Positions 11,901 through 24,188 of a stretch of 64,000 nucleotides of DNA are shown here, one piece after another. Location: the NCBI GenBank assembly GCA_015680685.1, contig MNCI01013865.1:611048-675047 (forward strand). The letters run 5' to 3'. A model generated the notes under the pieces. The model did no database searches. It was not told the DNA's origin and worked only from the letters and a program-made list of their open reading frames with translations. Origin of the DNA: Gnetum montanum (Eukaryota; Streptophyta; Gnetopsida; Gnetales; Gnetaceae). The number at the start of each line of letters is the position of its first letter. Within the stretch, counting starts at the first letter, position 1. The position numbers and the translations under genes are program-made.

Positions 11901-14900
11901 TTTGCATGTTAATTACTCACAGGAGAGTGAAATTGCTACTGAACGTTGAAGAATAGGAGATCGAATTGTTTCTGAGGTCTACCAGTTTCAAGTGGCTATC
12001 TTCTTTATTGCTAATATTCACTGAGCCACTCAAGTAATTATCTGCCAACTGAAGTGTCTCAAGAGCAGGCATGTCAAAGGTTGCATTTGGTATCTCCCCC
12101 ACAAAAGAGCAATTTTCCATCACACTGCCTCGAAAAATTTTCAAATGGGTTAGTTTCTTGAGTTTTGCTTTGGATTTATAAAAAGAAAAAAAAAACTGAA
12201 CTTTCAATATTAAAAATTTTCTTACATTGTGTTTATGTTTTGCATGCTTTTTAGCCATTCTGGAAATTTTGATTGCTGAAAGCTGTTATTGCTTAGAATT
12301 CTAGATTTCAAATAACGAACCAAATAAGACTTCAGTATATGTGACTGGATAATAAAAAATAAAAAAGAAAATGACTTTGGTATCATATTTATCATTCAAG
12401 TTGTATATTATGGCTGTAACCACTCTCATCTGTAGAAGCTTAAATCTTTTGTCATGCCACAAACCTCAATTTCCTTCCTCAAAATCTTCTCTCATATCTT
12501 GGTATTCAGACTTCATTAATGGCTTGTTTTATAAAACACTGAGGTTAACATACCATATTTACTTGGGGAGGACCTTTGGTCTGTCAAACAGTTTGGAAAA
12601 ATCTAAACCATGCTCTCCAAATTGGTTTAGATAAAGAGTAGTGCGCTAACAGAGCTATTTTACTTTTCAGAAAAGAAGATAGCTCTGATTTACATAACTA
12701 CAGGTTGATTGTAATGAATAATATGTTTGCTAAGATATTGGGAAGTATTCTTGAAATGAACATTGGGAAATATACACAAGAAAATAATTTCCAAGTAGTT
12801 TCAGAAGTTGGATTTAAAAATCACCATTCTATTGTTGATCACCTCATTACATTGAAATATCTTACTGATTGTGCAAAAGCGCAAAATAAAAGAACTTTTA
12901 TTTGCTTTGTGGAGTTTTCTAAAGCATATGATTCAATTATTTGAAGCAAGTTGTGGAAGTGATTACAAGACATACATACACCTCCACCTTTGCTAGCTAT
13001 TATTCAAAGTCTTTACCAAGAGGTATATATATATATCACATATCACCACTCCTATAAAAATGTTATATTACATAGTGATATTGGGATTGAAACAAGGTTG
13101 TCCTCTTTCACCTACACTTTTTCATATTTTTATTCATGAACTTGAGGAGTTGATGCAGAAAATTCCAAGTAGATATTCTATTAAAATTAATTAAACTTTG
13201 AGGTAGATATTCTACATTGTGATATAAGGCAACCTTGTAAGAGTATTAGAAACAAGGCACTTTTGCATATCTTGAGTAACCCAACAAGAAATAAACAATT
13301 CTGCCTAGATAGCATTAGAGGAGGCATCAACAAAAAAGTAACTTATTTATATGCTCCTATATCATATCACCTATGATGTGAAATCAGTCAAGCAAGATTG
13401 GGCTCCCATTACTTTAAAATTAAAAGAGGAATCTAGTTCCAAATTCCAAGAGAAGATAGAACCTATCATTTATGCAATCAAAGAGCAATTGAGGATGAGC
13501 ATCACATATTCCTAAAATGTCATGTTCTTTTGCAAAGTCACCACAAATGGCAAATTATAGCTAATAGTTTAATTGAGCTTTTTCAAATAGCACCAAGGAA
13601 ACTTGGCAGCTTTATTGATGAAGTGTTTGCTACACATGCTATATATATTTCTTCTATCCAATAGATCCTAAAAGTCTCGGGACATAATAAAAAGCATTTC
13701 AGTCTTTCTTTCATATTTACTTGGAAAATCAATAGTTATTTTCCTATATTCATTACAAATCATGAAAAGAACTTACAAATAATCTAATAGAAGTACAGAA
13801 GACTTACACGACTTTCAATGATATCAACTTGGACATGTTTGGAATCAAACCATTGAACTTATTGTTTGATAGGTTCCTGAAATGAATAACCATAAATCAT
13901 GTGTCTGATATTAACTTCAATATTTATTTAGTTTTCTTAGATTTACATATAAATGCCTTACAATTCAGTAACATTCCCAAGATTGCTGATATTGAATGGA
14001 ATTTCACCGCTCAAAGCATTTTTGTCAAGCCTCCTGCCCCATGATTAAGGAAATAATTATTACGACACCTTCAAGTGAGATTTTCACAGACCACAAGGAC
14101 AAATAGATACTCACAGAACAGTCAGGGTTTGCAGCTCCCCAATACTAGCAGGAACCGCACCATAAAAGTCATTGTCATTAAGTACTCTATATCATGCAAA
14201 TAAACCAGAATGAGATTGCATAAAAATATGCATGTTATTAAGTAACTTATACATGTAAAAATGTATTGTCAAAATAATTCTCTCTTTGTCAACTTACAGG
14301 TGTGAGAGATTCATTTGTGAATTGAACAGTTTTGAAGGTATGGGACCTGTAAGTTTGTTCTGTCCAAAGTGGCTGTACAGCAAAGGCATCAATAATGAGC
14401 AAACAATCATTTCTGAAAATACAATTAGCAATTTTAAAAAAATTATAAGACTTAGCACTCCATTTTCATACAAATGTTGTGTTTTCACAAGCATGTCCAG
14501 TCCTGAATGGGTTTGGTTTGAGACAGGAAGAGCTCCTGTGATTTGATTATTTGTAATATCGAACCACACAAGATTAATTAGATCACCAACCGATGGAGGC
14601 ATTATTCCACTTAAATTATTTCCATTCAGATCCCTGGAAAGGTGAAAAGGAAAGTAAATCTAACATCATACTTCCATGTTTTCTTCTTTCAAACATCGTT
14701 TCAAGATATGTTTATATACAAACCAAAAAGCATAACCTAAAATGATAAAATAAATAGTGAGATCTATCACATAAATGTCAAAATCGATAACGGTTAATGC
14801 TATGAATTTCAGCATTAACACATAGTCTAACTCACAAAGTCTTAAGATTGACCAATTTTCCAAGTGTGTCTGGAATGCTTCCATTGAAATTACAACCGGT

Positions 14901-15781
14901 CAATGCCCTGAAAAATCCAAAGAAAACATTTACATCATATACCAAAAGTTTCAAACATGTCATTCCCTAAATTCAAGTCAGTCAATGAGGACTTGCAACA
15001 TGAATTGTGTACTTACAAGTGTCTTAGATTGGCCAAATTTCCTAGAGCAGCTGGTAGAGGCCCAGTCAAACCCTTATTATATGACAAGTCCCTACAATAT
15101 TTTAAAAAATTATGGATGGTATCATTTATGGAGGATGATCAACTTGTGGAGATTAGCATCCATCAACATTTTTGCATATAAATCGCCACAAAGTCAGCCT
15201 AACCAAAATGGCCTTTCCAAAAGCACTTTGACAACTTACAATATCTGTAGTTTTCCAAGAGATCCAATTGCATCTGGAAGTTGTCCTTGAAGTCCAAAAT
15301 CGGCCAAGTTCCTGCAAATGATACGTGGAAAGCTTATATTCAAGGTTTTTAAGAACCCACAAACAGTTTTTAAAAAATAACATATTGAGCTCGGTAAAAA
15401 GGTAAATATTACACTTTGTAAAAGATGTTATGAACCATAAAATATGAAATTATGAACATACAAAGAAGTTACTCGATCATTTGTGCAGCTTATCCCATCC
15501 CATCCACCACAAGGATCCTGCCCCTGCCAATTTGATGGCACGGAGGTTGCCCATTCTTGATACAGTTTTTCCATTATGGAAGCTGCATAGCAACCAAAAA
15601 AATTCCAACTGAGATTTTTCTGAATAAAAATATCAGCAAAAAAATTTTGAAGGAAAATCCAGATCAATCGTATACCATCTGTGCTGTTCGTAACTCCATT
15701 AACATCAATATGAAATATAAAGTATATGCATACAACAGACACAAAAACCCTGGTATGATCAATTCCCATTTGAAACCTCAT
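8920..15781 (-). CDS. LRR receptor-like protein kinase, subfamily VIII-1 (HPCA1-like), 18 exons
   Basis: This is a plasma-membrane receptor kinase. Exons run from high to low coordinate: 15676-15781, 15462-15582, 15240-15311, 15017-15091, 14836-14907, 14472-14633, 14298-14372, 14115-14186, 13962-14033, 13808-13876, 12226-12300, 11921-12124, 11143-11621, 10884-11033, 10665-10795, 10259-10478, 9922-10148, 8920-9450. They sum to 2,913 bases, giving 970 aa with no internal stop, and every junction is GT-AG with matching phase. Order: signal peptide (1-30), an N-terminal WxGxDPC cap, LRRs to about 390 on 69-75-base exons, six Cys at 399-445, a TM segment at 562-584, then the kinase. Kinase residues present are the GxGxxG-type loop 639-644, Lys660, HRD 754-756, DFG 774-776 and a PEYY activation-loop end. 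The Arabidopsis family members are about 950 aa. The start could also be the Met four codons later. It looks functional. Confidence 0.92.
12301..13807 (-). other. Intron 10 of the receptor kinase gene, enlarged by a LINE
   Basis: This intron is 1.5 kb, whereas most introns of the gene are 0.1-0.3 kb. Its donor (GTAAGT) is just below 13808 and its acceptor ends at 12301. Most of its length is explained by an antisense LINE remnant. The flanking exons remain in phase, so splicing appears to tolerate the insertion. Confidence 0.75.
12650..13660 (+). mobile_element. LINE (non-LTR retrotransposon) remnant, antisense in intron 10
   Basis: Plus-strand reverse-transcriptase motifs of the plant LINE type are visible: [15 protein letters not shown] near 12700, [20 protein letters not shown] near 12807, the FVEFSKAYD catalytic block near 12905, and [13 protein letters not shown] near 13086. 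A C-terminal block near 13450-13530 ([11 protein letters not shown], then [10 protein letters not shown]) is the His/Cys motif at the end of plant LINE ORF2. The catalytic FADD region and connecting parts are missing, and frameshifts occur throughout. It is an old, internally deleted copy. Confidence 0.8.
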
Positions 15782-17235
15782 GTTGAAGAAAAAATCCAGA
15801 TGATCAAGGAGTTCACCCTGTTGTCAGTTTTCCATTCACTGGGATGTACACCCTGTTTTATGTAACCAGGAAATAAAGATGAAGCATTCATAATGTTCTA
15901 GTTAATCAGATTTTTATTGTTTAAAAAATGTAGGCTACCTACGGTTGAACAGGTCTATACTACATATGGTTGAACGGGACTAAAATGAGCGTTGACACAT
16001 TCGCATGTTTTGTGGTTCAAAATAAGTGTAACAAAACGGGGGAAAACTTAGTTTGGTCATTTTGTCATGGTCAATGCGTGCTGTTGTAAACCAACATATA
16101 TTAGCTATCATACACGTAGAAATTGCAAGTATTAATGTACTTATTAATGGAGCACTGGTTTTAGAATTGTTATAAGTTTGTTTTTTTGTCCTCGTTGCTT
16201 CTTCTTTCTTCCAATGGCTACAGAATGCCAAAGTTTACCGTGAATTCTAATACTATCTTGCTTATCTGCAGGTTTTGACAGCGCACAGCAGAAATAGAGG
16301 CATGTATCCTTTACTTTGACAATCAACATTGTTTAGAAATAAAAACAGTCATCTCCAGGATTGAACAACGAATGTGGTTGGTGCTTTTACAGTATTTAAC
16401 CAAGTGGAACACACACTGGAAAAACCTGGAGCACATTGATTGCTTCAAAAGGCAGCAACGGCTTCATAACAGAAGCGCTAAATGTAATGCTGTACATGAT
16501 AGCCAATACTGTTGCCAGACACAAGCTCTAATAACATGTTACTTTTGTATTCATACCCTGAAGAAGAATTTCTATGTTGCAGAATCGTTTTTGATACAAA
16601 CACATTATTATGGTTTCTTAATATCAAAATTATGGATTATATTCTCAGTTCATTTCTGGTTAACTAGGTAGCATATCAAAATACGTCATTTCTCCTTTCA
16701 TTAACGGCGTATTAGAGGATTAGATTCTGTTTCATAATGTCCATGTCTATCATTTTGCAGAATTATTTCCCATAATATCCGTATTAATCACTATAAAGAT
16801 TTTCTTAGAATGGGATAAAAGTGCATAATGGAATCCGTCTGAAGTTCAGCAATTCAATCACAAGGAAAACATTTGTTATATGAGGGAGAATGAACTAGAT
16901 TTATTAATTATAAATATTAGTAAATATCCAAAATCAGGTAGTTTTGATCTTAAGGTAGTTCGAGTATTGATTTTCTTCTTTGTAGCTTTCTTACTTCACA
17001 TCATTAACGGAGCAAAATCACTTAAAAATAATTATAAAATAGAGGATTTCCAAAATGTAATTCATAAGTTTTGGAATCTAAAAATGTCTTACAAAAGCCA
17101 TAGCTATAGCGGCCTTCAATATTTCCAAAAGTTAAAATACAAACAATCAACAGTGGTTTGTTGAACATTGCAATGAAATCATCAAAGATTTAGAAGTCAG
17201 TAGAGCCTATCAAGTAATCTAAAACTAGCTTAGAT
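15782..17235. other. Region upstream of the receptor kinase
   Basis: This should contain the kinase promoter and 5' UTR. I see no clear TATA box or other gene. Open frames here on either strand are short and lack recognisable motifs. Confidence 0.35.
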
Positions 17236-17640
17236 ATATCTATAAATTGGCCGAGGTGATTTTAAAAAAATTGATGTTAACCAAGCCCGATTACTGAACG
17301 AGATAACAAGATAACTAAAAACAGAATCACTCATATTTTAACTCTGTTTCTCTACCACTTACCCAATTTAGTTTTACCCTCTTAGTCAAATTTGCTCTTT
17401 CTTTGTTTGTTCATGGCATTTTTGAGAAATAAATCTCTTGCATAAATAATGTTCAAAAACACCATGAACAAACAAAGAAAGAGCAAACTTGATCGAGAGG
17501 GTAAAATTAAATTGGGTAAGTGGTAGAGAAACAAAGGAGGGATGAGTGATTCCATTTTTAATTATCATGTTACCTCGTCTAGTAGTCATGGTTAACATCA
17601 TTTTTTTAAAAAATCATCTCTACCAATATATATATATATA
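17236..17640. mobile_element. Foldback (MITE-like) element, copy 1
   Basis: Two arms of about 180 bases are inverted repeats around a loop near 17420-17450. The left arm carries CTACCACTTACCCAATTTAG and the right arm carries its complement, CTAAATTGGGTAAGTGGTAG-like, with outer parts also complementary. No coding capacity. A second copy lies at 35600-35905 with the loop in the opposite orientation. Confidence 0.8.
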
Positions 17641-17650
17641 AGTTAGTGGA

Positions 17651-18885
17651 GCGGTTTCGCGGGCTATGAGTAGAATTTAATTATTTTTTTTATTTTTTAA
17701 GTTATCATCACTATTTGCATTCCAAATAATATATACTGAATTAGTTTAAATAAAAATTTATATATTTCGTATATGTTGATGAAGTAATACATTGCACAAT
17801 TATTGCAACAAACATTATAGAGCTGTATAATAGGATTGAGCAAAAGGCAAAATAAAATGATAAGTGTGAACTCAATATGCCTAATTCTTTAACTGAGCAA
17901 AATAAATTTCTTGTGCAATTCTACTTTGTAGATGTTTAGCATCTGAAATCTTTTTGTATCTTTGCACATGAAAAGGAGGATGAATCTTTAAAGAATCAAT
18001 AGTCTTGACTTCCGATAATGTAGCAAACATTAGACCCGTAAATTCTCTTATGTAGCGATTTTGCGAGCTATGAGTAGAATTTAATTTTTTTTTATTTTTT
18101 AAGTTATCATCACTATTTGCATTCCAAATAATATATATTGGTAAACATAAATTGGTTAAAATAAAAGTTTATATATTTCGTATATATTGATGAAGGAATA
18201 CATTGCACAATTATTGCAACAAACATTACAGAGCTATATATTATAATTGAGCAAAAGGCAAAATACAATGATAAGTGTGAACTCAATATGCCTAATTCTC
18301 CAACTAAGCAAAATAAACTTCTTATGCAATGATACTTTGGAAATGTTTAGCATCTGAAATCTTTCTATATCTTTGCACATGAAAAGAAGATGAAGCTTTA
18401 AAGAATCACTGGTCTTCACTTCAGATAATGCAACAAACATTACACATGTAAGTTATCTTGTATAGCGATTTCACGGGCTATGAGTAGAATTTAATTCTTA
18501 TTTTTATTTTTAAAGTTATCATCACTATTTGCATTACAAATAATATATACTGGTAAACATAAATTAGTTAAAATAAAAGTTTATATATTTCGTATATGTT
18601 GATGAAGGAATACATTGCACAATTATTGCAACAAACATTACAAAGTTGTATAATAGGATTGAGCAAAAGAAAAAATACAATGATAAGTGTGAACTCAATT
18701 TGCCTAATTCTTCAATTGAGCAAAATAAACTTCTTGTGCAATTCTACTTTGGAGATGTTTAGCATCTAAAATCTTTCTGTATCTTTGCACATGAAAAGAA
18801 GGATGAATCTTTAAAGAAGCAATGGTCTTGACTCCAAATAATGCAACAAACATTAATAATAGCCTTATCTAGTATCATTCCTTGA
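17651..18885. repeat. Three tandem copies of a ~405-410 bp repeat
   Basis: Units start at 17651, 18055 and 18465, each with GC(G/A)(G/A)TTT near the start followed by a GGGCTATGAGTAGAATTTAA-like block. They share a TTATATATTTCGTATAT block and a CACATGAAAAG block later in the unit. The third unit fades near 18885. The copies differ by small substitutions and indels. No coding potential. Confidence 0.85.
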
Positions 18886-19562
18886 GAGTTATGAATAGTC
18901 ATGGCCTATGCCAATCGTAATGGTGACTAATGAGATGCTCCTTGGACCACAGGTACAATTGACACATGATAGGGATTGCCATTATCAATGGCATATCCAA
19001 TGTAAGAGTCAAAATCAACAATAACGTATAATGATAATGCACATGGCCATTTACCTTAAGGATACATAATATTGTGAATTATGCCAAGTGCGCCATTCAC
19101 CAATCCTGCTTCAAGCCAAAGGTTAACTATAAGCATTACCCTTGCACCTTCACATATAAGCAAAGATTGGATTACTTGTTGCAGTAGATAGTTGATGCAC
19201 TACTTGTTGCAGTAGATGGTTGTTGTTGTTGATCTTGAAGAGAGTGTTCTTCACCTTCTCTATTGGGACTAATAGTAGCAAGATCCATGTTTCTAAAAAT
19301 GCATGAATTCCAATATTGCACCTTTTAATCTTATAACATGATGCCTAAGTTTAATATTTTTAAATACTGTATCACACCATAACCATCATCACCTTAACCA
19401 TTGCCATGATCGTAACCATCACTGTAACCATAATCTTCACTATTTATAATAATAATAAATATTCATTATTACTGTAATCGTAACTATCACCATTTATAAT
19501 AATAATAAATATTCAATATTACCCATCATTTATAATAATAAATATTCATTATTACCCACGTC
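18886..19562. other. Non-coding, with AT-rich short repeats
   Basis: No gene is visible. 19430-19560 holds repeated TTTATAATAATAATAAATATTC-like units that alternate with short CAT/ACC-rich stretches. Confidence 0.4.
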
Positions 19563-19830
19563 AAGCCCTACATGTGAGGGAATACGAAGAAATAAATGGG
19601 GAGCCCAAGGGTTAAGGGGCATCAATTAAATAAAGATTCAACTCCCCTATAGTGACTCTTTGGCTCCCTTGCATGTGGCACAGGCATGTGAAGGAATATA
19701 AAGAGACAAATGGGAAGCTCAAGGGTTAGGGGATATTAATCGAGTAGAGATTCAACTCCATAACATTGATTCTTTAGCTCCCATGCATGTGGCACATGCG
19801 CATGAGGAAATACGAAGAGATTAAACTAAA
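19563..19830. repeat. Two-copy tandem repeat (~118 bp)
   Basis: Two units plus a partial third share GAATACGAAGAAATAAATGG-like, AAGGGTTAGGGG-like and GCATGTGGCACA blocks. The second unit starts near 19690. Non-coding. Confidence 0.65.
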
Positions 19831-20457
19831 TTGACACTGTAACATATATTTGTAATGCATATTTGTTCGTGGAGATATAAAAAATCATGTTACAAATGCA
19901 TAAATAATGTTATTATTATATCATGGGCTTTTGTATATTGACATTATTGTTACAATGGACAAAATATGAATGATGCTAACACCTCATTCATAATTATTAT
20001 ATTATAATTATTATGGAATCCAATAAATGTTATAAGATTATTATAATTAGAGCAATAATCCATGATTATAATTTGAGATATTATGGATTATAAGATTCAT
20101 TCGAATGGTAAACATTTCATAATAAATAAAGCCAAGATATGATGAAATATTACTCATAATTCATAATGTTAGAGATATTATTTATTCATTCATAATGCTA
20201 ACCCATAATGATTATATCTCGGTTAGCATTATCCATAAGATATATATAATGAAATAATTATAAATAATCGACTTTATTTATGATGAAGTGTTTATAATCA
20301 TTATATATAATCATTTATGTTTATGATTATAAATGTATCATTATATATAATCGAGATTATAAATAACTAAGATAAATATAATCATTGGCTCCCTTGTAGT
20401 GACTCTTTGGCTAGGGGAGATTTATAAATAATTGGTTATTTATGATTATGGCAAGAC
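19831..20457. repeat. Highly AT-rich, self-complementary DNA
   Basis: This stretch is dominated by ATTATA/TATAAT words and short palindromes such as ATTATATATAATC. It can fold extensively. A fragment of the preceding repeat (CCTTGTAGTGACTCTTTGGC) recurs near 20393. No gene. Confidence 0.5.
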
Positions 20458-20575
20458 ATGTGCATCGGTGGAGAGCTTGTCACCGTTTTCCTCAGCATTG
20501 GCTAGGATCATCACAACATGATCTTGCCGGAGATCTTCCCGAGGTCTAGGCTGCCAAAGGTGCAGAAGTTCTCGT
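20458..20575 (-). pseudogene. Subtilisin-like protease fragment (PA-domain region)
   Basis: The minus strand reads NENFCTFGSLDLGKISGKIM, a frameshift, then MILANAEENGDKLSTDAHVLP. Plant subtilases have this C-GSLDP-KV-GKI and ANA-ENGE-L-ADAH pattern in the protease-associated domain. Frame breaks make it non-functional. It overlaps in homology with the end of the fragment at 21570-22330, so it may be a second copy. Confidence 0.7.
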
Positions 20576-21569
20576 TTTTAAAATTTACCAGGTTAACAAC
20601 CATATCATCCATTAGATTCCATTAATCAAAGAATATGTACATAAAGAAAAGGCCTCAATGCATGTGAGAAGGTAAAAAAAAAATTATCAAATTTGAACTC
20701 TTTCAGTCCTCCCAATAAACAGGAAAAATTGTTAAAATTATGACCAAAGTCAAGCCAACATCTCAAATTAGCTAATAATTTTTATGTGCTAGCAAAAATG
20801 CTAACACTTTTGCATTTTATTAAAATGCATATTGCAAAAAAAAAAGCAATCACAATTGTAATAACTAAATGCATCTACTCCATGGTAACTACTGAATTTC
20901 AAAGCACAACCATAGAAATGATAAAACCTACACAAATTATACAAAGAGATAAAAAGAACATGAACTTACAAATGTTTCTTTACATTGAAAAAGGGTGTAG
21001 AAAAAAAAGATTACTCAAGATAGTAGCAGAAAATTACAATTTCAAAATTCCCTGCCACTCCAGAAAGCATTGAAAAAATAATAGAACCAAATTTTGAAAT
21101 GTTTTTGCATTGGGAATACAAATGTATAGGAAAGCATGCTAAGTACTAATGATAGAAGAGCTCAACTTGAACTGCAACTATGAAAATTATACAAAATCAT
21201 CAAAATGTAATGTTCAACATGTTATAATTCATTATAAAAAATTAACAAAAACATACATAAAAAGACTAGCAAAAAGTTTGTTTCTAGAAAGAGATTCTAA
21301 TAACCAAAAGCTATTGTTGACATAAAAACTTTAGAAAACCCTTTCCTTCAAGTTGCAGCTTCAACTATAGCCATTACTATCCTTCCTCAAATGTCTCTAA
21401 CTCTACCCCTCATCCTACCCCTACCTACAAAATTTTATGCTTAAAACATACATTCAAACAAAGCTACTCAAGAAACATATTGGCCTAATTCATATATAAA
21501 TTTTATAGAAAAAAAAAAGAAACCTAAATGAAGGGATCTTTTAACTATTATAACAAAAATTGTATTATG
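20576..21569. other. Non-coding AT-rich gap between subtilase fragments
   Basis: No gene or clear mobile-element end is visible. A 95-codon plus-strand open frame at 20786-21073 is Lys/Ile/Thr-rich and unconvincing. Confidence 0.35.
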
Positions 21570-22335
21570 ATTCACACCTCCTCTACCTCCGGGGCCCAAG
21601 CTACAATAGGTGTAGAAGTTCACATTTCTGTCGCCATCAAGGTTGGTGTTTCTAGCATAGATGAGTGTGAGATTTGGATCTTCAAGTAGCAGTTCCCCAG
21701 AGTAGAGTGAGGTTCCAGCATACTCACTACCATTGGCAAGCACCATGATGGTCAGGAAGTTATGGTCAAGGATGCTAGTAACGATGGTCATGATCTAGGG
21801 CACGAGATTTGAGGCAATGTCAATGCTGTGTTTGGAGTTTTTAGTTGAGTAAGTGACAAAGACATGGCATTGGACTGCAGTGATGAAGGCACCAATGGCA
21901 ATGCTGTTGATGTAGTACTACTATGGGTTGTCACCAACTGAGAGCGAAAGCATGTCAATGTTGTCAGACAAAGTGGCATCCATGGCTGCAAGCATGTTAG
22001 AGCTAAAGCATCCATAGTCCCACCAAACCTTGTAGATGGCAATCCATGCAAGCTAGACCATGCCACGGGTAGTGTCGTTGGCATAGCCAAGCATGTTGAC
22101 ATTGACCACAGCGTTGTCGATGATTGTTGATGATGTGTGCATGTTATGTCCCTCAGTGTTGAGTGAGGATGCAGCAAGGGCTGACTAGCCTACTACCTTA
22201 TTGTTGCCTTGGTTGAAGAAGCACATGTCAATGAGCTTGTTATTGCAGTTGAAGCATGGGCCACCATCATAGGTGCCTTTCTTGCACTCCAGCAGAGCTC
22301 CAAAGCTAGCATCATCGAAGCTAGTTCAGTTGGCT
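21570..22335 (-). pseudogene. Subtilisin-like serine protease (subtilase) pseudogene
   Basis: Plant subtilases are secreted serine proteases. From high to low coordinate the minus strand shows KLIDMCFFNQG (normally KLIGARxFxxGY), a degraded EGHNMHTSST (normally GHGTHTAST, carrying the catalytic His), LGYANDTTRGMV, IAIYKVWWDYGCFSSNMLAAMD, LSLSVGDNP, SIAIGAFI, and LDHNFLTIMVLANGSEYAGTSLYSG. Stops and frame changes occur between blocks. The catalytic Asp region and the downstream Ser region are absent here. Confidence 0.8.
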
Positions 22336-23356
22336 AGGTGGCTTGCAACAACAGTTGCAGATGGAGATAGAGACAGAATGGAAATGAAATTCTCATTCCC
22401 ATTCCCATTTTTCATTTGGTTGTGTTTGGCCTTTTTATGTGTACAGCAGGAATACAAAAAGTTATGGCTCTGTGGTTCACATTCTATGCAATAGGAATAC
22501 AAAAAGGTGTGGCTCTTTGATTCATATTTTTTCCCATTTCGTGTTGCATGGCTCATGATGTGGATGGCGTTACTTGGAGGGTGACAAATCCACTCCCCCC
22601 TCCCCCCCTATCCTACAAGATGAGTTGGCCTGTCGGCAAAAAATATGATTCAGCCTATGTTAGATAGCGATAAACTAGCTTATTGCAAATAATAAGGAAA
22701 GATTCCAAACATTTTTAGCATTTAATTCAAAGTAAAAGTAGAAGAAACTATGCTTTCTCTTTCAAAGATATTGAAAATTTTTATCAACCAAAAATAAAAT
22801 GGAAAAGTTCCATACCATTTGTAATACCCTTATTAATTATCCTTAAAATCCTATGAATAACTAATAAAAGAGTTGGATTTAATCTTGATTTACTAAATCA
22901 TAAATTAATTACTTAATTAATAAAAATTATCACTTAATAGAACAACAATGGGATAACAAAATTCATTACCACTAGCATAAATAATTAGCTAAAAATAATT
23001 AAAAAAATAAAAATTAACATAACTACAAAAACATAAATGTGAAAAAATAAAATATATTACATAATTTGAAAGTGCACAAGAAAATAATTCCACCGATACT
23101 TGTTTTACCTCAATCGAACTTCAAAAAATGAAGTTATTCACATTCAAAGTTTATGAAATAAATAAAACAAAAGTTAGATAATAATAATTCTCTTTCAAAT
23201 AACAAATTCATCAACATTCATTACATTAAAGGTATTCTTCAAAAAATTGTTGAGGTTTTCAAAAGGCATGATGTTATAACCATCTTTAAACCTTACTACA
23301 AAATATTTGAGCTTTTTCATAATCTTAAAAATAAAAAAAATATTTTAAATAATAGT
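22336..23356. other. Non-coding, AT-rich
   Basis: No gene is recognised. A C-rich run lies at about 22593-22609 and the rest is A/T-rich without obvious structure. Confidence 0.35.
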
Positions 23357-24188
23357 TGATGAGCTGCAAGGTACCCCTACACCCAACCATACAACTCACT
23401 AAGGCATTACATGAGATTCGGTTGAATTCCATGGGCCTATAGTTATCTAATACGCTAGCTCTTTTAGAAAGTGAAAGGGGCATTGAGAACATTTGTTGTC
23501 TTCCCAACTACACCTGTGAGGCTTGAGAATATGGTTTTAAGTGTAATTAAGGTATATGAATTTTTGTCATTTTATATTTTATGGATGTAATCACCTACAA
23601 CAAGAATAAAAAATAAAGTAGATTGAAAGCTAGTGTGTCTATTGCTTAGCTAGCCTAACACAAGTAACCATTCCACTTTCCTAAACACATATAGCACTAC
23701 TAGGCTACCAAACGTTAAGTGTTGCTAAGTTACCAAGTATTATATGAATGCTCGAAGTGGTCATACTCGTGTTCATTAACAACTAGAAATAAATTTCTTA
23801 AATCAAATGCATTAAAATAAAGAGTAAGAAAGTAAAATACATTAAGGAAAATATTAAGCTATTCTCAATGCTTCAAGGATTGTCAAAAGAGTTTGTTTTA
23901 TTCTTGTCACACTGTTGTGCTCAGGTACATCAATGCTTGAACAAAGAATCATACACACTTAGACTCCTTCTGAGGGCACTCAAAAATATTCTAACTTTGA
24001 GGAAAAGAAACAACAAGAGCTTTGCTACCTTGCTTAAAAATTGAAAAATAAACTATTACTAAAACTGGAGCCCAGGCCTGATATTTATAGATTAGGAAAT
24101 ATACCCCAATGTCAAATATGCAATGTTGGACCAAGGCCCCAATGTTGCATACCCGATGTCAAAGCAGATGGCAAAGCGTGATTCATCA
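23357..24188 (-). repeat. LTR B (3' LTR of Athila-like copy 2)
   Basis: In plus coordinates it starts TGATGAGCTGCAAGGTACCC and ends ATTCATCA, next to the polypurine tract at 24189-24200. TATA (as TTTATAG) is near 24081-24090. Between TATA and the LTR start the U3 holds four ACATTG/ACATCG-type units instead of the GATATC palindromes of LTRs C, D and E. Confidence 0.8.
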
